Below are positions 27,501 through 37,387 of a DNA stretch of 46,993 nucleotides, one piece after another (position 1 is the first letter of the stretch; the number at the start of each line of letters is the position of its first letter). Below the pieces are notes generated by a model. That model did not search any database, had not been told where the DNA came from, and was given only the letters and a program-made list of their open reading frames with translations. A program made the translations under genes and the position numbers. The DNA lies in NCBI GenBank assembly GCA_943789025.1, contig CALSSN010000025.1, positions 1 through 46,993 of the forward strand, in the 5' to 3' direction. Source of the DNA: an uncultured Verrucomicrobiales bacterium. GTDB lineage: Bacteria > Verrucomicrobiota > Verrucomicrobiia > Verrucomicrobiales > DEV007.

Positions 27501-29137
27501 GTTCCCCCCGCAACCTGCTCGAAGCGATCATCGCCACCGTCCGACAAGGGAAGAGTGAGCTCGCCCCCGACCTTGCCAGGCACCTCTCCGATCCTGACCC
27601 GCTTATCCAACACACCACCTTCCGCGCCCTCGCCATGCTGAAAGCCTGGCCAGCAGCTCTCGCCAGTCTCGATGCTGGCGATGCCCCGACCCGCGCCGCC
27701 GCCGCACGAGCTCTTATGCGTATCCACGATGAAGAACTCATCGATGCTCTGCTCGCCAAATTGAGCGGGCAGACCGAACCAGCAAAGCGGCATACCCTCC
27801 TCGCCATTCTCACCCGCCTCTACCACCGGGAAGGCGTGTGGAAAGGGGACTCGTGGCGAACCCGCCCCGATACCCGCGGCCCGTACTACCAGCCCGAAAC
27901 CTGGGGGCAGTCCTCCCGCATTCTTGCTGCCCTCAACGGCCTTCTCAAGAACCCGGAAACCTCGAAGAAAGAGAGCTCGCTGCTCGTCTCGATGATCGGA
28001 AAGAACCGCATCCAGAATGACCAGGGCCTCGAGCAAATGATCACTCTCGCCCGGAACGACTCCAGTCTGCTTCCCTCGCTCCTCGAGCAACTGGCCACAA
28101 AAAAGGATTTGCCTCCGGCAGTCATTCCCCTGGTGATCGAGGCGGCGAAGAATCCTGAGAATCCTTCCAAGACGCATCAGACTGCCGTGCGCTTTCTCCT
28201 CACATTGAATCACCCCGAAGCTTTTGATGCCATCCTCAGTTCGCTCGGCGCTCTCATGAAAGATTCGAAAGCCAGCAAGGTTCGTGACGAGACCCGCAAT
28301 CTTCTTCTCAACTCACCGAAACTCGAAAACTACCACCACGAATTCGAGACCATCTTCAAGGCGAATCCAGGATCACCCGAGGGACGCTGGGCAGCTCAGG
28401 TTCTTCTGCAACTCGCAGGCGGAAAAAATATCGGGGTCGAGGCTCGCGAGGGCAGTCGCATGCTTATCGACGAGGCGTGGTCGCAAAGCGACAGCAACAA
28501 ACACAGCCTGATGGAAGCCGCCTTCTGGACGCGTATCCCATACCTCAATGAGCGCATCCGCGTCATGCTTTCCTCTCCAAATGCCGGTCTTGCCCAGCGC
28601 GCCGAGGGCGCTGCTAAACGTCTCGGCATCCAGAAGCCCGGCGCCGATACCACCCCGAAAATTGCGGCCTTGAAACCAGAAGCCGCCGTCGCTCAGGCGG
28701 TGGCGCATCAGGGTGGAGATGTTGCTTTGGGAGAAGCGATCTATGCACGGGCCACCTGTGTCGCCTGTCACACCGTGAGCACGAACGACCCGCCAAAGGG
28801 GCCCTACCTCGGGAGTATTGCTGAAATTTACCGTCGCCCGGATCTGGCCGAGGCAATCCTTATGCCTAATAAGACGATCGCGCAGGGCTTCAAGACGAAC
28901 CTTTTCACTCTGAAGGACGGCACCGCTCAGATGGGCTTTGTCACCGACGAGGCTGGCGACTCGGTTACCATGCGCGACATTTCCAGTGCCAGACACACCT
29001 TCCAGAAAAGCGCCATCGCCAAGCGCGACACGCTTCCTACCTCGCTGATGCCTCCTGGTCTTATGCAGCAGTTTTCCGTCCATGAGTTCGCGAGCCTCCT
29101 TGATTACCTTGAATCCCTGATTAAAGACAAAGACTGA
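24578..29137 (+). CDS. Giant secreted ThuA / F5-8 type C / propeller dehydrogenase / HEAT / cytochrome c fusion protein
   Basis: The frame is intact for 1519 residues. After a signal segment (VPALSCLCLCLALCLSRG) comes a ThuA-like domain (about 57-290: ALLIAGGCCHDYEKQHRIL, VHLHCAMHSFRTEAW). A discoidin/CBM32-like domain follows (about 318-447: LRNAIDGDAKTRWCAESGKR, WYxIETSADGKNW-like text). Residues about 500-845 form a beta-propeller of the PVC membrane-bound dehydrogenase type (GFTASLFAPWQ, DGTRNIYGIAVTP, LFARDNTNDGGGWDVRFHH). HEAT-like helices span about 860-1370. The tail holds a covalent haem site C1394-V-A-C-H1398 and the Pirellula/Verrucomicrobium haem domain with distal LMPPGLMQQFS. 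It probably oxidises a sugar and passes electrons to its haem in the periplasm. The substrate is unknown. Confidence 0.88.
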   Translation: MKQKTLRMHVSVSGLVPALSCLCLCLALCLSRGESAPEESLGSANAESTEVNAPMPLKALLIAGGCCHDYEKQHRILYEGIQARAQIRVDVVWTRDTSHTPPFDLFDDPDWAQEYDLIIHDECAALQKDPEILGNILNAHKTVPAVHLHCAMHSFRTEAWTRHLGIKSDRHGPHVGVNVEIVDRDHPITSPLEDWQIAKDELYNNVDVFDAHPLAMGHQTYKNKAGKEVTDAAIVAWTNEKQGARSFSTSLGHFNEVVESKQYLDLVVRGALWACGKLDDPFYHNPYTGSNLVREIAAGQPARPAAKAAPAAPPADATVVKLSAISTQVGSKNFLRNAIDGDAKTRWCAESGKRPAWFQVEFKKPVSLTGAEIDWEILGQWMRYTIETSADGKNWKLAFDASQNVQGATRKDAMTAENVRFLKLTILDQQSNMWPSLWELRLYGSDGKQLKLHAEADGPDAAAKKALTEGASRYKEAGNVPPRAHRLAPAEEAALLKDVSVPDGFTASLFAPWQMANYPTYVAAAPNGDLYVSSDGNASVGRQQGRGRVLRLRDTDQDGRADQVSEFVRDIDSPRGLLWDHDRLYLLHPPHITVFHDQDGDGVAESSERLISDIAFGFQDRPADHTTNGLEMGVDGWIYIAVGDFGFMKATGKDGRTLQMRGGGVVRFRPDGSGMETFSDGTRNIYGIAVTPTLDLFARDNTNDGGGWDVRFHHLSGLDDHGYPRLYMNFSDEIIAPLGDYGGGSGVGAFYLGEPGIPEAWNNRPYTCDWGRQGSYRHELEVAGATFKETSKPEIFFKMTRPTDADVDGCSAIYQASWKGPANFSWKSPDQGYIARMVPSDFAPEPLPDFENLSDDDLVLLLRNSSSNVRRLAAQRTLLRGPASADTTQALLAVVKDSGLALENRIAALYAMAQRGTHSAQSSATLELLIAAVPEDDPLAPFITRATGDMGIDLRTAGQPGPTPAGFLKERLQSSSPRNLLEAIIATVRQGKSELAPDLARHLSDPDPLIQHTTFRALAMLKAWPAALASLDAGDAPTRAAAARALMRIHDEELIDALLAKLSGQTEPAKRHTLLAILTRLYHREGVWKGDSWRTRPDTRGPYYQPETWGQSSRILAALNGLLKNPETSKKESSLLVSMIGKNRIQNDQGLEQMITLARNDSSLLPSLLEQLATKKDLPPAVIPLVIEAAKNPENPSKTHQTAVRFLLTLNHPEAFDAILSSLGALMKDSKASKVRDETRNLLLNSPKLENYHHEFETIFKANPGSPEGRWAAQVLLQLAGGKNIGVEAREGSRMLIDEAWSQSDSNKHSLMEAAFWTRIPYLNERIRVMLSSPNAGLAQRAEGAAKRLGIQKPGADTTPKIAALKPEAAVAQAVAHQGGDVALGEAIYARATCVACHTVSTNDPPKGPYLGSIAEIYRRPDLAEAILMPNKTIAQGFKTNLFTLKDGTAQMGFVTDEAGDSVTMRDISSARHTFQKSAIAKRDTLPTSLMPPGLMQQFSVHEFASLLDYLESLIKDKD

Positions 29138-29161
29138 GAGGATTGAGGCGGACTACGCATT

Positions 29162-29200
29162 GTCCACCCATCCACCTATTCATCCACCCATCCACCCATT
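29162..29200. repeat. Simple CCACCCAT-type repeat in the spacer before the esterase
   Basis: GTCCACCCATCCACCTATT and CATCCACCCATCCACCCATT are two near-copies of a 20-base block made of TCCACCCA units. It ends 16 bases before the esterase ATG, where a ribosome binding site would be expected and none is clear. Confidence 0.6.
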
Positions 29201-29215
29201 GATTCCTCGTTGCTT

Positions 29216-30806
29216 ATGATTCACACCCTTGCCCTTGTCCTGGTTTTCGTTCTGACCACTCTCGCTCAGGCGAAACTGGAACCTGCTCACATTTTCAGTG
29301 ACAGCATGGTCCTGCAGCGGGACCTGCCAGTGCCTGTCTGGGGATGGGCTGATCCGGGTACGGAAGTTACTGTTGTTTTTTCGGGGCAGGAAAAAAACGG
29401 CAGCAGCGAGTTCCTCAGGACGCTGGGAAGTGAAGCTCGATCCTCTGGCTGCCAGCAGCAGTGCCCGGGCCATGGTCATCACTGGCAAAGCGGGCGAAAG
29501 CGTGACTTTCAACGACATCCTGATCGGAGATGTCTGGATCTGCTCGGGACAGTCGAACATGGAGTGGTCGGTCAAGGCATCGCATAACCCGGCTCAGGAG
29601 ATCGCGCAGGGGAATCACCCGATGATCAGGCTCTTCAATGTTGCTGGTCATGAGATTGCTGCCAGTCGGCAGGCGAAACTGAAGCACCATGTGCGCTGGC
29701 ACAAATGCTCACCGCAATCCCTCCCGGATTTCAGTGCAGTCGGGTATTCCTTCGGTCGTGCAATCCACCAGCAGAGCAAGGTTCCGATCGGGCTGATTGG
29801 TACTAACTGGGGGGGGACGAGGATCGAGCCATGGACCCCGGCGGAGGGCTTCCGCACTCAGCCTGAACTCGCTGCCTACTCGCAGGCGATTGATGCGCAA
29901 CTCCCGACGACCGAGCCGGGCAAGGGGTTATGGAGCCGTTACTTCCAGGATATGGAAGCGTGGAATGCTACCTGTAAGGAACACCTCGATCAGGGAATTC
30001 CTTTTCCTCCCATGCCGGTAGCTCCGGGGCCGCGGAGCGCTGGCGAAGGGGGTGCCATTTACAATGCGATGCTTGCTCCGATCGTGGGGTATGGCGTGCG
30101 CGGTGCGATCTGGTACCAAGGTGAATCGAACGCGGGGGATGGTCTCAATTACCTGCCAAAGCTAAAGGCTCTGGTCGAAGGGTGGCGCAGTGTCTGGAAC
30201 CAGCCAGATGATTTTCCTTTCTACTTTTACGTCGTCAAACTGGCCCAGTTTCTGCAACCTAACCCAAATCCGGCAGGTGGCGATACGTTCACTGCCATCC
30301 GCATCGCTCAGGACCGGGTCTGTGAGCTTCCCCATACCGGCGTGGCTTCAGCCATCGATATCGGCAACCCGACCGACATTCATCCGAAAAACAAGCAGGA
30401 CGTCGGGCAGCGCCTGGCCCGCTGGGCTTTGCGTGACGTCTACGGCCAAAAAGACACCGTGGTCAGCGGGCCTACCCTCAAAGGTCTGGCGATCGCAGGC
30501 AACAAGGCGGTCATTTCTTTTAATCACCTCGGCGGTGGCTTGATGAAAGCATCGAAGCAAGGTTTGGCGGTTCCTGTCGAGACTCCGGATGCGGAATTGC
30601 GCGGCTTCGCCATCTCGGGTGCGGATAAAAAATGGCACTGGGCGAAGGCGCAGATTGTCGGGGAATCCGTTGAGGTCAGTGCTGCAGAAGTTGCCCAGCC
30701 GGTAGCGGTGCGCTACGCCTATGCGAGCAATCCGGGCAAAGTGAACCTCTATAATAAAGCGGGGCTCCCGGCGATTCCCTTCGCCAGCGACGTTTGGATG
30801 CCTTGA
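29216..30806 (+). CDS. Secreted SGNH-type (sialate O-acetylesterase-like) carbohydrate esterase, one apparent frameshift
   Basis: Reading from the ATG at 29216, a signal peptide (MIHTLALVLVFVLTTLAQA) leads to HIFSDSMVLQRDLPVPVWGW, the usual opening of this family. Seven A residues at 29391-29397 shift the frame; with six, GQEK continues as TAAASSSGRWEVKLD and the product is 529 residues. The catalytic Ser lies in WICSGQSNMEWSV, further blocks are IWYQGESNAGDGLNY and PTDIHPKNKQDVGQRLA, which carry the Asp and His. The enzyme should remove O-acetyl groups from a sugar chain outside the cytoplasm. It is 78 bases after the cytochrome fusion gene, in a spacer containing repeats of CCACCCAT. The extra A is most simply a sequencing error. 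Confidence 0.85.
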
Positions 30807-31141
30807 TTTTCTGCTTGTTCTTTCGCGTTTGCCCGCTCGGCGGAGCCGCAAGAGAAGTGTGATCCAAGAGCCTGGTTGTGCTAGGAAGTCCTATGCCGTC
30901 GGCTGCGACGCGGGGGGCCTCACCCGCTGCGCTGTGCAGAATCTTCCTGAGGTTTTGTGTCACGGGATCGGGACAGCCTCGGTGAGTCGGTGCGTTTTGA
31001 ACGTTCTCCCGGTTCCGGAAGAGGCGTCGAGAGGAGAATTTTTGGTTGGCAATTTGAAGTAATTCGGAGTGCTATGCGTCAGACTGAGGACCGTAGTTCC
31101 GAGGTCCGCATCCTATTACTGTATTAACCGAGTGATTCTGA
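30807..31141. other. 335-base spacer, no gene seen
   Basis: This stretch separates the catabolic cluster from the glycosidase/glycosyltransferase gene. I see no open frame with family resemblance. GGACC and GGTCC face each other around ten bases at about 31090-31110, possibly a small inverted repeat. A promoter for the following gene is likely here but cannot be pinpointed. Confidence 0.35.
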
Positions 31142-33145
31142 ATGGCCAGTTATACGACAGCGGGAAAATTTTTTCTCCGTGATGGAGAGTTTTTTGAAGT
31201 CAAAGGAGTGACTTACGGCCCTTTTGGTCCAGCAGCGATCAACTCCGGGTTGGTCGGTCTTCGGCAGCTGGAGCAGGATTTCGAGCTGATTACAGGCATC
31301 GGGCTCAACACGATCCGGACTTACGAATTGCCCGACGAGAAAGTCCTGAATCTGGCTGCGGATCATGGAATCGCTGTGCTGGCGACGGTGCCGTGGAGTG
31401 ATCACGTTGATTTTCTGGCCAATTCGGAATCGAAAGAAAGCGGGCGCGAGGCGGTGGCTCGGGCAGCAGGCGAGCTGGGAGAGCATCCAGCTCTCCTTGG
31501 TCTGGTGGTCGGAAATGAGATCAGCAGTCCCCTGATCCGATGGATGGGTGACAGACGGGTTCGGCGTTACTTGGAAGAGCTGGTAGAGCTCGGCCGGGAG
31601 ACAGCCCCGGAAATGATGTTCTCGTATGCCTCATACCCCTCGACGGAATACCTGGAGATCGGGAATGTCGACTTCCTTACCTTCAATGTCTTCCTTGAAG
31701 AGGAGTCGGTGTTTCAAAAGTATCTTCGTAGGCTTCAATTGATCGCGGGTGATAGGCCTTTGGTAATCGGAGAGTTCGGTCTCGATAGTCTTGCCAATGG
31801 AGAAGCCCGCCAGGCAGAGGTGCTGGCATGGGGAATCCGCGCGATGAGGGAGGGAGGTTGTGCAGGGAGCGTCATGTTCTCTTTCAGCGACGCATGGTAC
31901 CGGGGAGGTCGTGATGTTGAGGGATGGGCGTTCGGGCTTGTGGATGGTGGGCGTAACCCGAAGCCCGCAGCCGAAGCGGTGCGCAAAGCCTTTGCTCTCG
32001 CGCCGGGAGAGGCGGAGCACGCACAGTTGCCAAGTTTTAGCGTTATTTGTTGCACCCACAATGGTGCAAGACGTGTCGTCCCGTGTCTCGAGAGTCTTGT
32101 TGCTATTGATTACCCTGATTACGAGGTGCTCGTGATTGACGACGGATCCACCGACGGGACACGGGGGGAGCTCGAGCGTTTTGCTGCGCGGAACAGTCAT
32201 CGCATGGCTTTTGTCACTCAGGAACATGCAGGCTTGAGTGTGGCAAGAAACCGTGGTGCGGAATTGGCAAAGGGTGAAATTCTTGCATTCATTGACGATG
32301 ACGCCTGTGCGGACTCACGCTGGCTTCGCTTTCTGGCCGTGGCATATGGCAATGACGCTGGTCATGTGGCGATTGGTGGGCCGAATATTTTTCCTGCTGC
32401 GACCAGTTGGAAGGAGGCCTGTGTAGCAGCCGCGCCAGGGCGTCCTCATCATGTGATGCTGAATGAGACCTGCGCGGAACATATTCCGGGAGTCAATCTG
32501 TCTGTTCGGAAGGACGCTTTCTTTGCTGTCGGAGGGTTTGATCCTTGTTTCAGACGAGCGGGTGACGATGTCGACTTCTGTTGGAGGGTGATCGATGCTG
32601 GATGTAGCATCGGATTCTGCCCTGGTGCGATGGTGTGGCATGCGCCGAGACGGACTTTTCGGGCCTATCTGAAGCAGCAGCGAGGTTACGGCCATGCGGA
32701 GGCCATGCTTTTCCGAAAACATCCTCTCAGATTTGGAGCCTGGGGGGGAATCCGATGGCGGGGATCGATTTATGGTCCCCTGGGGCGCGGCTTCGGTCAG
32801 GCCATCTCGCAAGGCATGATCTACCGTGGCACTTTCGGGCTGGCCGGGTTTCAAGCGGTCTATGGAAGGGCAGAAAGCAATTTTTTGAGCTTGATTGCTT
32901 CGCCTCTTTGGATGGCTGCTGCTGTGATTGGGGCGATAGCTGGATGTTTCTGGTCGCCTAACTGGCTGTTTGCTGCCGGCATGTTTCTGATCAACCTGGG
33001 GACTGTTGTTTTTGGCGCTTTGAGGGCGCAGATAAGTGCGCCATGGAACGGATGGAAGGTGCGGTTGGGCTTAAGTGCGCTTTATTTTCTCCAGCCTCTG
33101 TTGCGTGGCAGCACGCGGCTCCTCAGGATGTTTCTGCAAGATTAA
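31142..33145 (+). CDS. Fusion of a clan GH-A glycosidase domain with a membrane-bound GT2 glycosyltransferase
   Basis: The intact 667-residue frame has two enzymes. Residues about 5-280 are a GH2/GH5-like (alpha/beta)8 domain: FFEVKGVTYGPFG, GLNTIRTYELPDEK, LVVGNEISS with Glu126 after Asn (expected acid/base) and LVIGEFGLDS with Glu211 (expected nucleophile). Residues about 298-560 are a GT2 (GT-A fold) domain: FSVICCTHNGARRVV, VLVIDDGSTDGT, GLSVARNRGAELAKGE, FIDDDA as the DxD-type site, and GGFDPCFRRAGDDVDFCWR. The last 90 residues hold two or three membrane segments (SLIASPLWMAAAVIGAIAG). No signal peptide precedes the barrel, so both domains may be cytoplasmic. Together they could build or edit an exported glycan. 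Function of the pair is inferred. Confidence 0.85.
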   Translation: MASYTTAGKFFLRDGEFFEVKGVTYGPFGPAAINSGLVGLRQLEQDFELITGIGLNTIRTYELPDEKVLNLAADHGIAVLATVPWSDHVDFLANSESKESGREAVARAAGELGEHPALLGLVVGNEISSPLIRWMGDRRVRRYLEELVELGRETAPEMMFSYASYPSTEYLEIGNVDFLTFNVFLEEESVFQKYLRRLQLIAGDRPLVIGEFGLDSLANGEARQAEVLAWGIRAMREGGCAGSVMFSFSDAWYRGGRDVEGWAFGLVDGGRNPKPAAEAVRKAFALAPGEAEHAQLPSFSVICCTHNGARRVVPCLESLVAIDYPDYEVLVIDDGSTDGTRGELERFAARNSHRMAFVTQEHAGLSVARNRGAELAKGEILAFIDDDACADSRWLRFLAVAYGNDAGHVAIGGPNIFPAATSWKEACVAAAPGRPHHVMLNETCAEHIPGVNLSVRKDAFFAVGGFDPCFRRAGDDVDFCWRVIDAGCSIGFCPGAMVWHAPRRTFRAYLKQQRGYGHAEAMLFRKHPLRFGAWGGIRWRGSIYGPLGRGFGQAISQGMIYRGTFGLAGFQAVYGRAESNFLSLIASPLWMAAAVIGAIAGCFWSPNWLFAAGMFLINLGTVVFGALRAQISAPWNGWKVRLGLSALYFLQPLLRGSTRLLRMFLQD

Positions 33146-33176
33146 GAGGAGAGAGAACGCTTGTTTGAAACAGTAG

Positions 33177-33626
33177 ATGATCGATATGGCAACTCCAGGA
33201 AAAGACCTTACCCGCCTCTGGCATGAGGACGGATTGGGGCGTGAAGCATTGCTCTCGTTAGTAGAGAGCGCGTTTCTGGAAGAGGGATATCATGTGGTCA
33301 GAGACGATGGGTGGCACCCGTATGATCTCAGAATCGCGAAAGGTCCGTGGCTCCAATGCGATTTGCTGACAGTGACCGAATACCATGACAATGGGGCAGC
33401 CCTGACTCGAATCAGGCTGAAAGTCCGAGCAACGCGTTTCGCCTTGGTTTTATGTCTGGCTACCGCACTTTCTTTTGTTTGGTTTGCGAAGGCTTTGCTT
33501 TTTTTGCCGCTGCTTTTTTTGCTGTTGCTGTTCTGCTTGTCGCGCCGTTGGACCAGCACTCTGCGAAAGAAGATTGAGGGTGCTGGTGAATCCTTGGGTG
33601 CGTCTGTCTCTGGATCAAAGATCTGA
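33177..33626 (+). CDS. Small membrane protein of unknown function
   Basis: The 149-residue product has a soluble N-terminal part (WHEDGLGREALLSLVESAFL, GYHVVRDDGWHPYDLRIAKG) and then two adjacent hydrophobic segments (FALVLCLATALSFVWFAKAL and LFLPLLFLLLLFCL) before a basic end. It begins 31 bases after the glycosidase/GT2 gene and is probably translated from the same message. The ATG at 33177 or the one at 33186 could be the start; neither has a strong binding site. I do not recognise the family. The N-terminal layout, charged with DDGW and DLRI, faintly recalls nuclease-fold subunits but lacks clear catalytic motifs. Confidence 0.6.
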   Translation: MIDMATPGKDLTRLWHEDGLGREALLSLVESAFLEEGYHVVRDDGWHPYDLRIAKGPWLQCDLLTVTEYHDNGAALTRIRLKVRATRFALVLCLATALSFVWFAKALLFLPLLFLLLLFCLSRRWTSTLRKKIEGAGESLGASVSGSKI

Positions 33627-33644
33627 AGAATCTTTGGAGAGTCT

Positions 33645-33802
33645 GATTCATGGCGGTGCCCGTCATTGTTGTCCGGATTCTGTGTGGCACGGCGCGAGGC
33701 GGAAGTGGATGAGGAAGTGGATGAACATCCACGACCACGAGCAACAAAGCCACGCAGCGATGCTTGCCTGCAATCCATTCCATTCCATTCCAAGTGGCGG
33801 GC
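33645..33802 (-). repeat. Dispersed repeat family B, copy 3 (inverted)
   Basis: On the minus strand this reads CCACTTGGAATGGAATGGAA...AAGCATCGCTGCGTGGCTTT...CGTGGATGTTCATCCACTTC...GGGCACCGCCATGAATC. All modules of copy 1 (13514-13715) are present, in opposite orientation, 20 kb away. It lies in the 409-base gap after the small membrane protein. Confidence 0.8.
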
Positions 33803-34035
33803 GGAGTAATTTTTCCGACCTTGCCATTGTTAAAAACGCAGCGCGGCAAACAGAGAAAGAGGCATAGCCCTCGGTCTCCAGTTCCTACTGAGCTCATTTT
33901 GAAGTGTATAACCAGAAACCCAGGGGCGCCGGGCGGAGCAAAATTTATGGAGTGGCCTTTCCATGGCGAGGCTCTCCTTGAGACCTTTCGTTTTATGCGC
34001 TTGAAAGCATGAGAGGCACGGAATAGGAGAGGAGC
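33803..34035. other. Non-coding spacer before the Glu-Pro repeat gene
   Basis: No gene is evident. The last bases contain a good ribosome binding site (GGAGAGGAG at 34026-34034) for the following gene. No clear terminator is visible for the upstream gene. Confidence 0.4.
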
Positions 34036-34962
<927 letters not shown>

Positions 34963-35028
34963 ATACGAACGAGAGCCCCCAAGAAATTAAGTTTCTTGAG
35001 CGAAGAATTTTTCTGAGCTCAGGGAAAT

Positions 35029-37314
35029 GTGCGAAAAAAGCAAAGTCAGCGGCAAGTCATGAAGAAATCGGCACCACTCACATCACCTTCAGGTGACCTG
35101 GCACCCGCCTGGTATGCGCACACCCATCGTGACGAGGTGCAGTCGATAGTCGATGCGAGACACGGAAATCCGTTTGCGTTTCTTGGTCCTCAAAAGGTGC
35201 AGGGGCAGTGGTTGATACGGATATTCCGGCCCGACGCCAAAGGAGTTGTTGTATGCGGGATTGGTAAGGGCGACGGGCTTCAGGCGACACGAATTCACGA
35301 GGCAGGTTTTTTCGTTGCGGAGATTCCAGCCGCGAGTGAATGGAAGCCCGAAGACGGGTATGCACTGCGGATTTCTCCCAGTGCCCCCGAGGCAGCAGAG
35401 TGGGAATCTGGTGACCCGTATGCTTACGGAAACTTGATCTCAGACGACGAGCTTCATTATTTCGGAGAAGGAAGAAACTGGGAGCTTCATGAAACCCTGG
35501 GAGCGAACCATCGGGAGCTTGATGGCGTAGAAGGATTTCTTTTCGCCGTTTGGGCTCCCAATGCGCAACGGGTGAGTGTGGTGGGCGATTTCAACGGATG
35601 GGACGGTCGTATCCATCCCATGAAAAAGCGCGTGGAAGCGGGGATCTGGGAACTGTTTGTGCCGGGTGTAGGATACGGAGCCCATTACAAGTTTGAACTG
35701 CTCGGAGCAGGTGGAGAATTCCTTCTGAAGAGCGACCCGTTTGCTCGATTTTCGCAGAATCAGGAACAGACAGCGTCGATCACCTTTGATCTGGAAAGCT
35801 ACTGTTGGAGCGATAAGGCTTGGATGAAGGCGAGGGGACAATCGAATCCCTACAAGAGCCCAATGAGCATTTATGAAGTGCATCTGGGGTCATGGAAACG
35901 GGTGCCAAGTGAAGGTAATCGCTTTCTCACTTACCGAGAACTTGCCGAGGAACTTCCGGCTTACGTAAGCGATTTAGGCTTTACTCACATCGAATTGATG
36001 CCCGTTTCGGAATTCCCTTTTGATGGAAGTTGGGGTTATCAAGTCGGTGGATACTTTGCCCCGACGAGTCGTTTTGGAAATCCGGATGATTTTCGCTACT
36101 TCATCGACCGATGTCACCAAGAGGGGATCGGGGTGATTGTAGATTGGGTGCCTGCGCATTTTCCTAAAGATTCTCACGGCCTCGCTCGTTTCGACGGAAC
36201 AGCCCTTTACGAACATGCAGACCCACGTCAGGGAGAGCACAGAGACTGGGGCACATTGATATACAACTTCGGAAGAAATGAGGTTCGAAATTTCCTGATC
36301 TGCAATGCTTTGTTCTGGCTCGAGCACTACCATATCGATGGTTTGCGAGTCGATGCGGTGGCGTCGATGCTATATCTCGACTATTCACGGGAATCCGGGG
36401 AGTGGATTCCGAATGCATCTGGTGGTCGGGAGAACCTTGATGCCATTGAGTTCATGAAGGTGCTCAACCACGAGTGCTACGCCCGTCACCCCGGGGTGCT
36501 TACGATGGCTGAGGAGTCGACGGCCTGGCCGGGGGTTTCCAAGCCCACGGATTCAGGTGGGCTGGGTTTTGGGTTCAAGTGGAACATGGGCTGGATGAAC
36601 GACTCCCTCTCGTACATTGAGAAGGATCCGATCCATCGACGTCACCACCACGGAGAAGCTACTTTCTCCATGATCTATGCCTACGACGAGAATTTCGTTC
36701 TCGTACTGAGTCATGATGAAGTGGTGCATGGAAAAGGTGCGCTTCTCGATAAGATGCCAGGTGACCGTTGGCAGAAGTTTGCAAATCTCCGCATGTTTCT
36801 TTCATGGATGTATGCGCATCCCGGCAAGAAGCTTCTCTTCATGGGAAGCGAGATCGGAATGTGGAATGAGTGGAATCATGAACGAAGCCTCGATTGGCAT
36901 CTCTTGCAGAATGCGGATCACAACGGATTGAGAGTCTTGGTCAGTGATGTCAATCGGCTCCACCGTGACTGTTCCTCGCTGCACTCGAGGGATCACGAAC
37001 CTTCCGGATTTTGCTGGCTTGAGCATTCGGCTGCTGACGAAAGCGCTTTCTCCTTCCTTCGTTTCGGGGATGACGGCTCATGCACTGCGGTGGCGATTAA
37101 CGCGACGCCAGTCCCGCGAACAGGTTATCGCATTGGCCTGCCATGTGGAGGCTACTGGAGGGAAGCACTTAATTCCGATGCCCAGTGCTATGGAGGATCA
37201 GGGCTGGGGAACGGGGGTGGGGTCCATGCTGTTGAAGAGCAATGGCAGGGCCAGCCATTTTCTTCGGCGGTGACACTTCCCCCGCTTTCTGTCGTCTACC
37301 TTCAGAACGGTTAG
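35029..37314 (+). CDS. glgB: 1,4-alpha-glucan branching enzyme
   Basis: The frame gives 761 residues from GTG at 35029 or 751 from ATG at 35059. It contains an N-terminal extra domain (residues about 30-140), the CBM48 domain ([23 protein letters not shown]) and a GH13 barrel: [48 protein letters not shown] with the nucleophile Asp442, [13 protein letters not shown] with the acid/base Glu, and [12 protein letters not shown]. Length and domain order match bacterial GlgB with two N-terminal beta-domains. It makes alpha-1,6 branches in glycogen in the cytoplasm. No other glycogen gene is adjacent. AGGG four bases before the GTG gives weak support to that start. Confidence 0.96.
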   Translation: MRKKQSQRQVMKKSAPLTSPSGDLAPAWYAHTHRDEVQSIVDARHGNPFAFLGPQKVQGQWLIRIFRPDAKGVVVCGIGKGDGLQATRIHEAGFFVAEIPAASEWKPEDGYALRISPSAPEAAEWESGDPYAYGNLISDDELHYFGEGRNWELHETLGANHRELDGVEGFLFAVWAPNAQRVSVVGDFNGWDGRIHPMKKRVEAGIWELFVPGVGYGAHYKFELLGAGGEFLLKSDPFARFSQNQEQTASITFDLESYCWSDKAWMKARGQSNPYKSPMSIYEVHLGSWKRVPSEGNRFLTYRELAEELPAYVSDLGFTHIELMPVSEFPFDGSWGYQVGGYFAPTSRFGNPDDFRYFIDRCHQEGIGVIVDWVPAHFPKDSHGLARFDGTALYEHADPRQGEHRDWGTLIYNFGRNEVRNFLICNALFWLEHYHIDGLRVDAVASMLYLDYSRESGEWIPNASGGRENLDAIEFMKVLNHECYARHPGVLTMAEESTAWPGVSKPTDSGGLGFGFKWNMGWMNDSLSYIEKDPIHRRHHHGEATFSMIYAYDENFVLVLSHDEVVHGKGALLDKMPGDRWQKFANLRMFLSWMYAHPGKKLLFMGSEIGMWNEWNHERSLDWHLLQNADHNGLRVLVSDVNRLHRDCSSLHSRDHEPSGFCWLEHSAADESAFSFLRFGDDGSCTAVAINATPVPRTGYRIGLPCGGYWREALNSDAQCYGGSGLGNGGGVHAVEEQWQGQPFSSAVTLPPLSVVYLQNG

Positions 37315-37387
37315 AAGGTGAGGAATTCCGAAGTGGGACAGGACGAGGACGCGGTAAAAGAGCCTGGCAGTTTAACGAGCGAGCGGG

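Noticed and set aside
25991..28213. Several minus-strand frames inside the ThuA/cytochrome gene
   Set aside because: They are shadows of an intact 1519-residue frame with recognisable domains across the same span.
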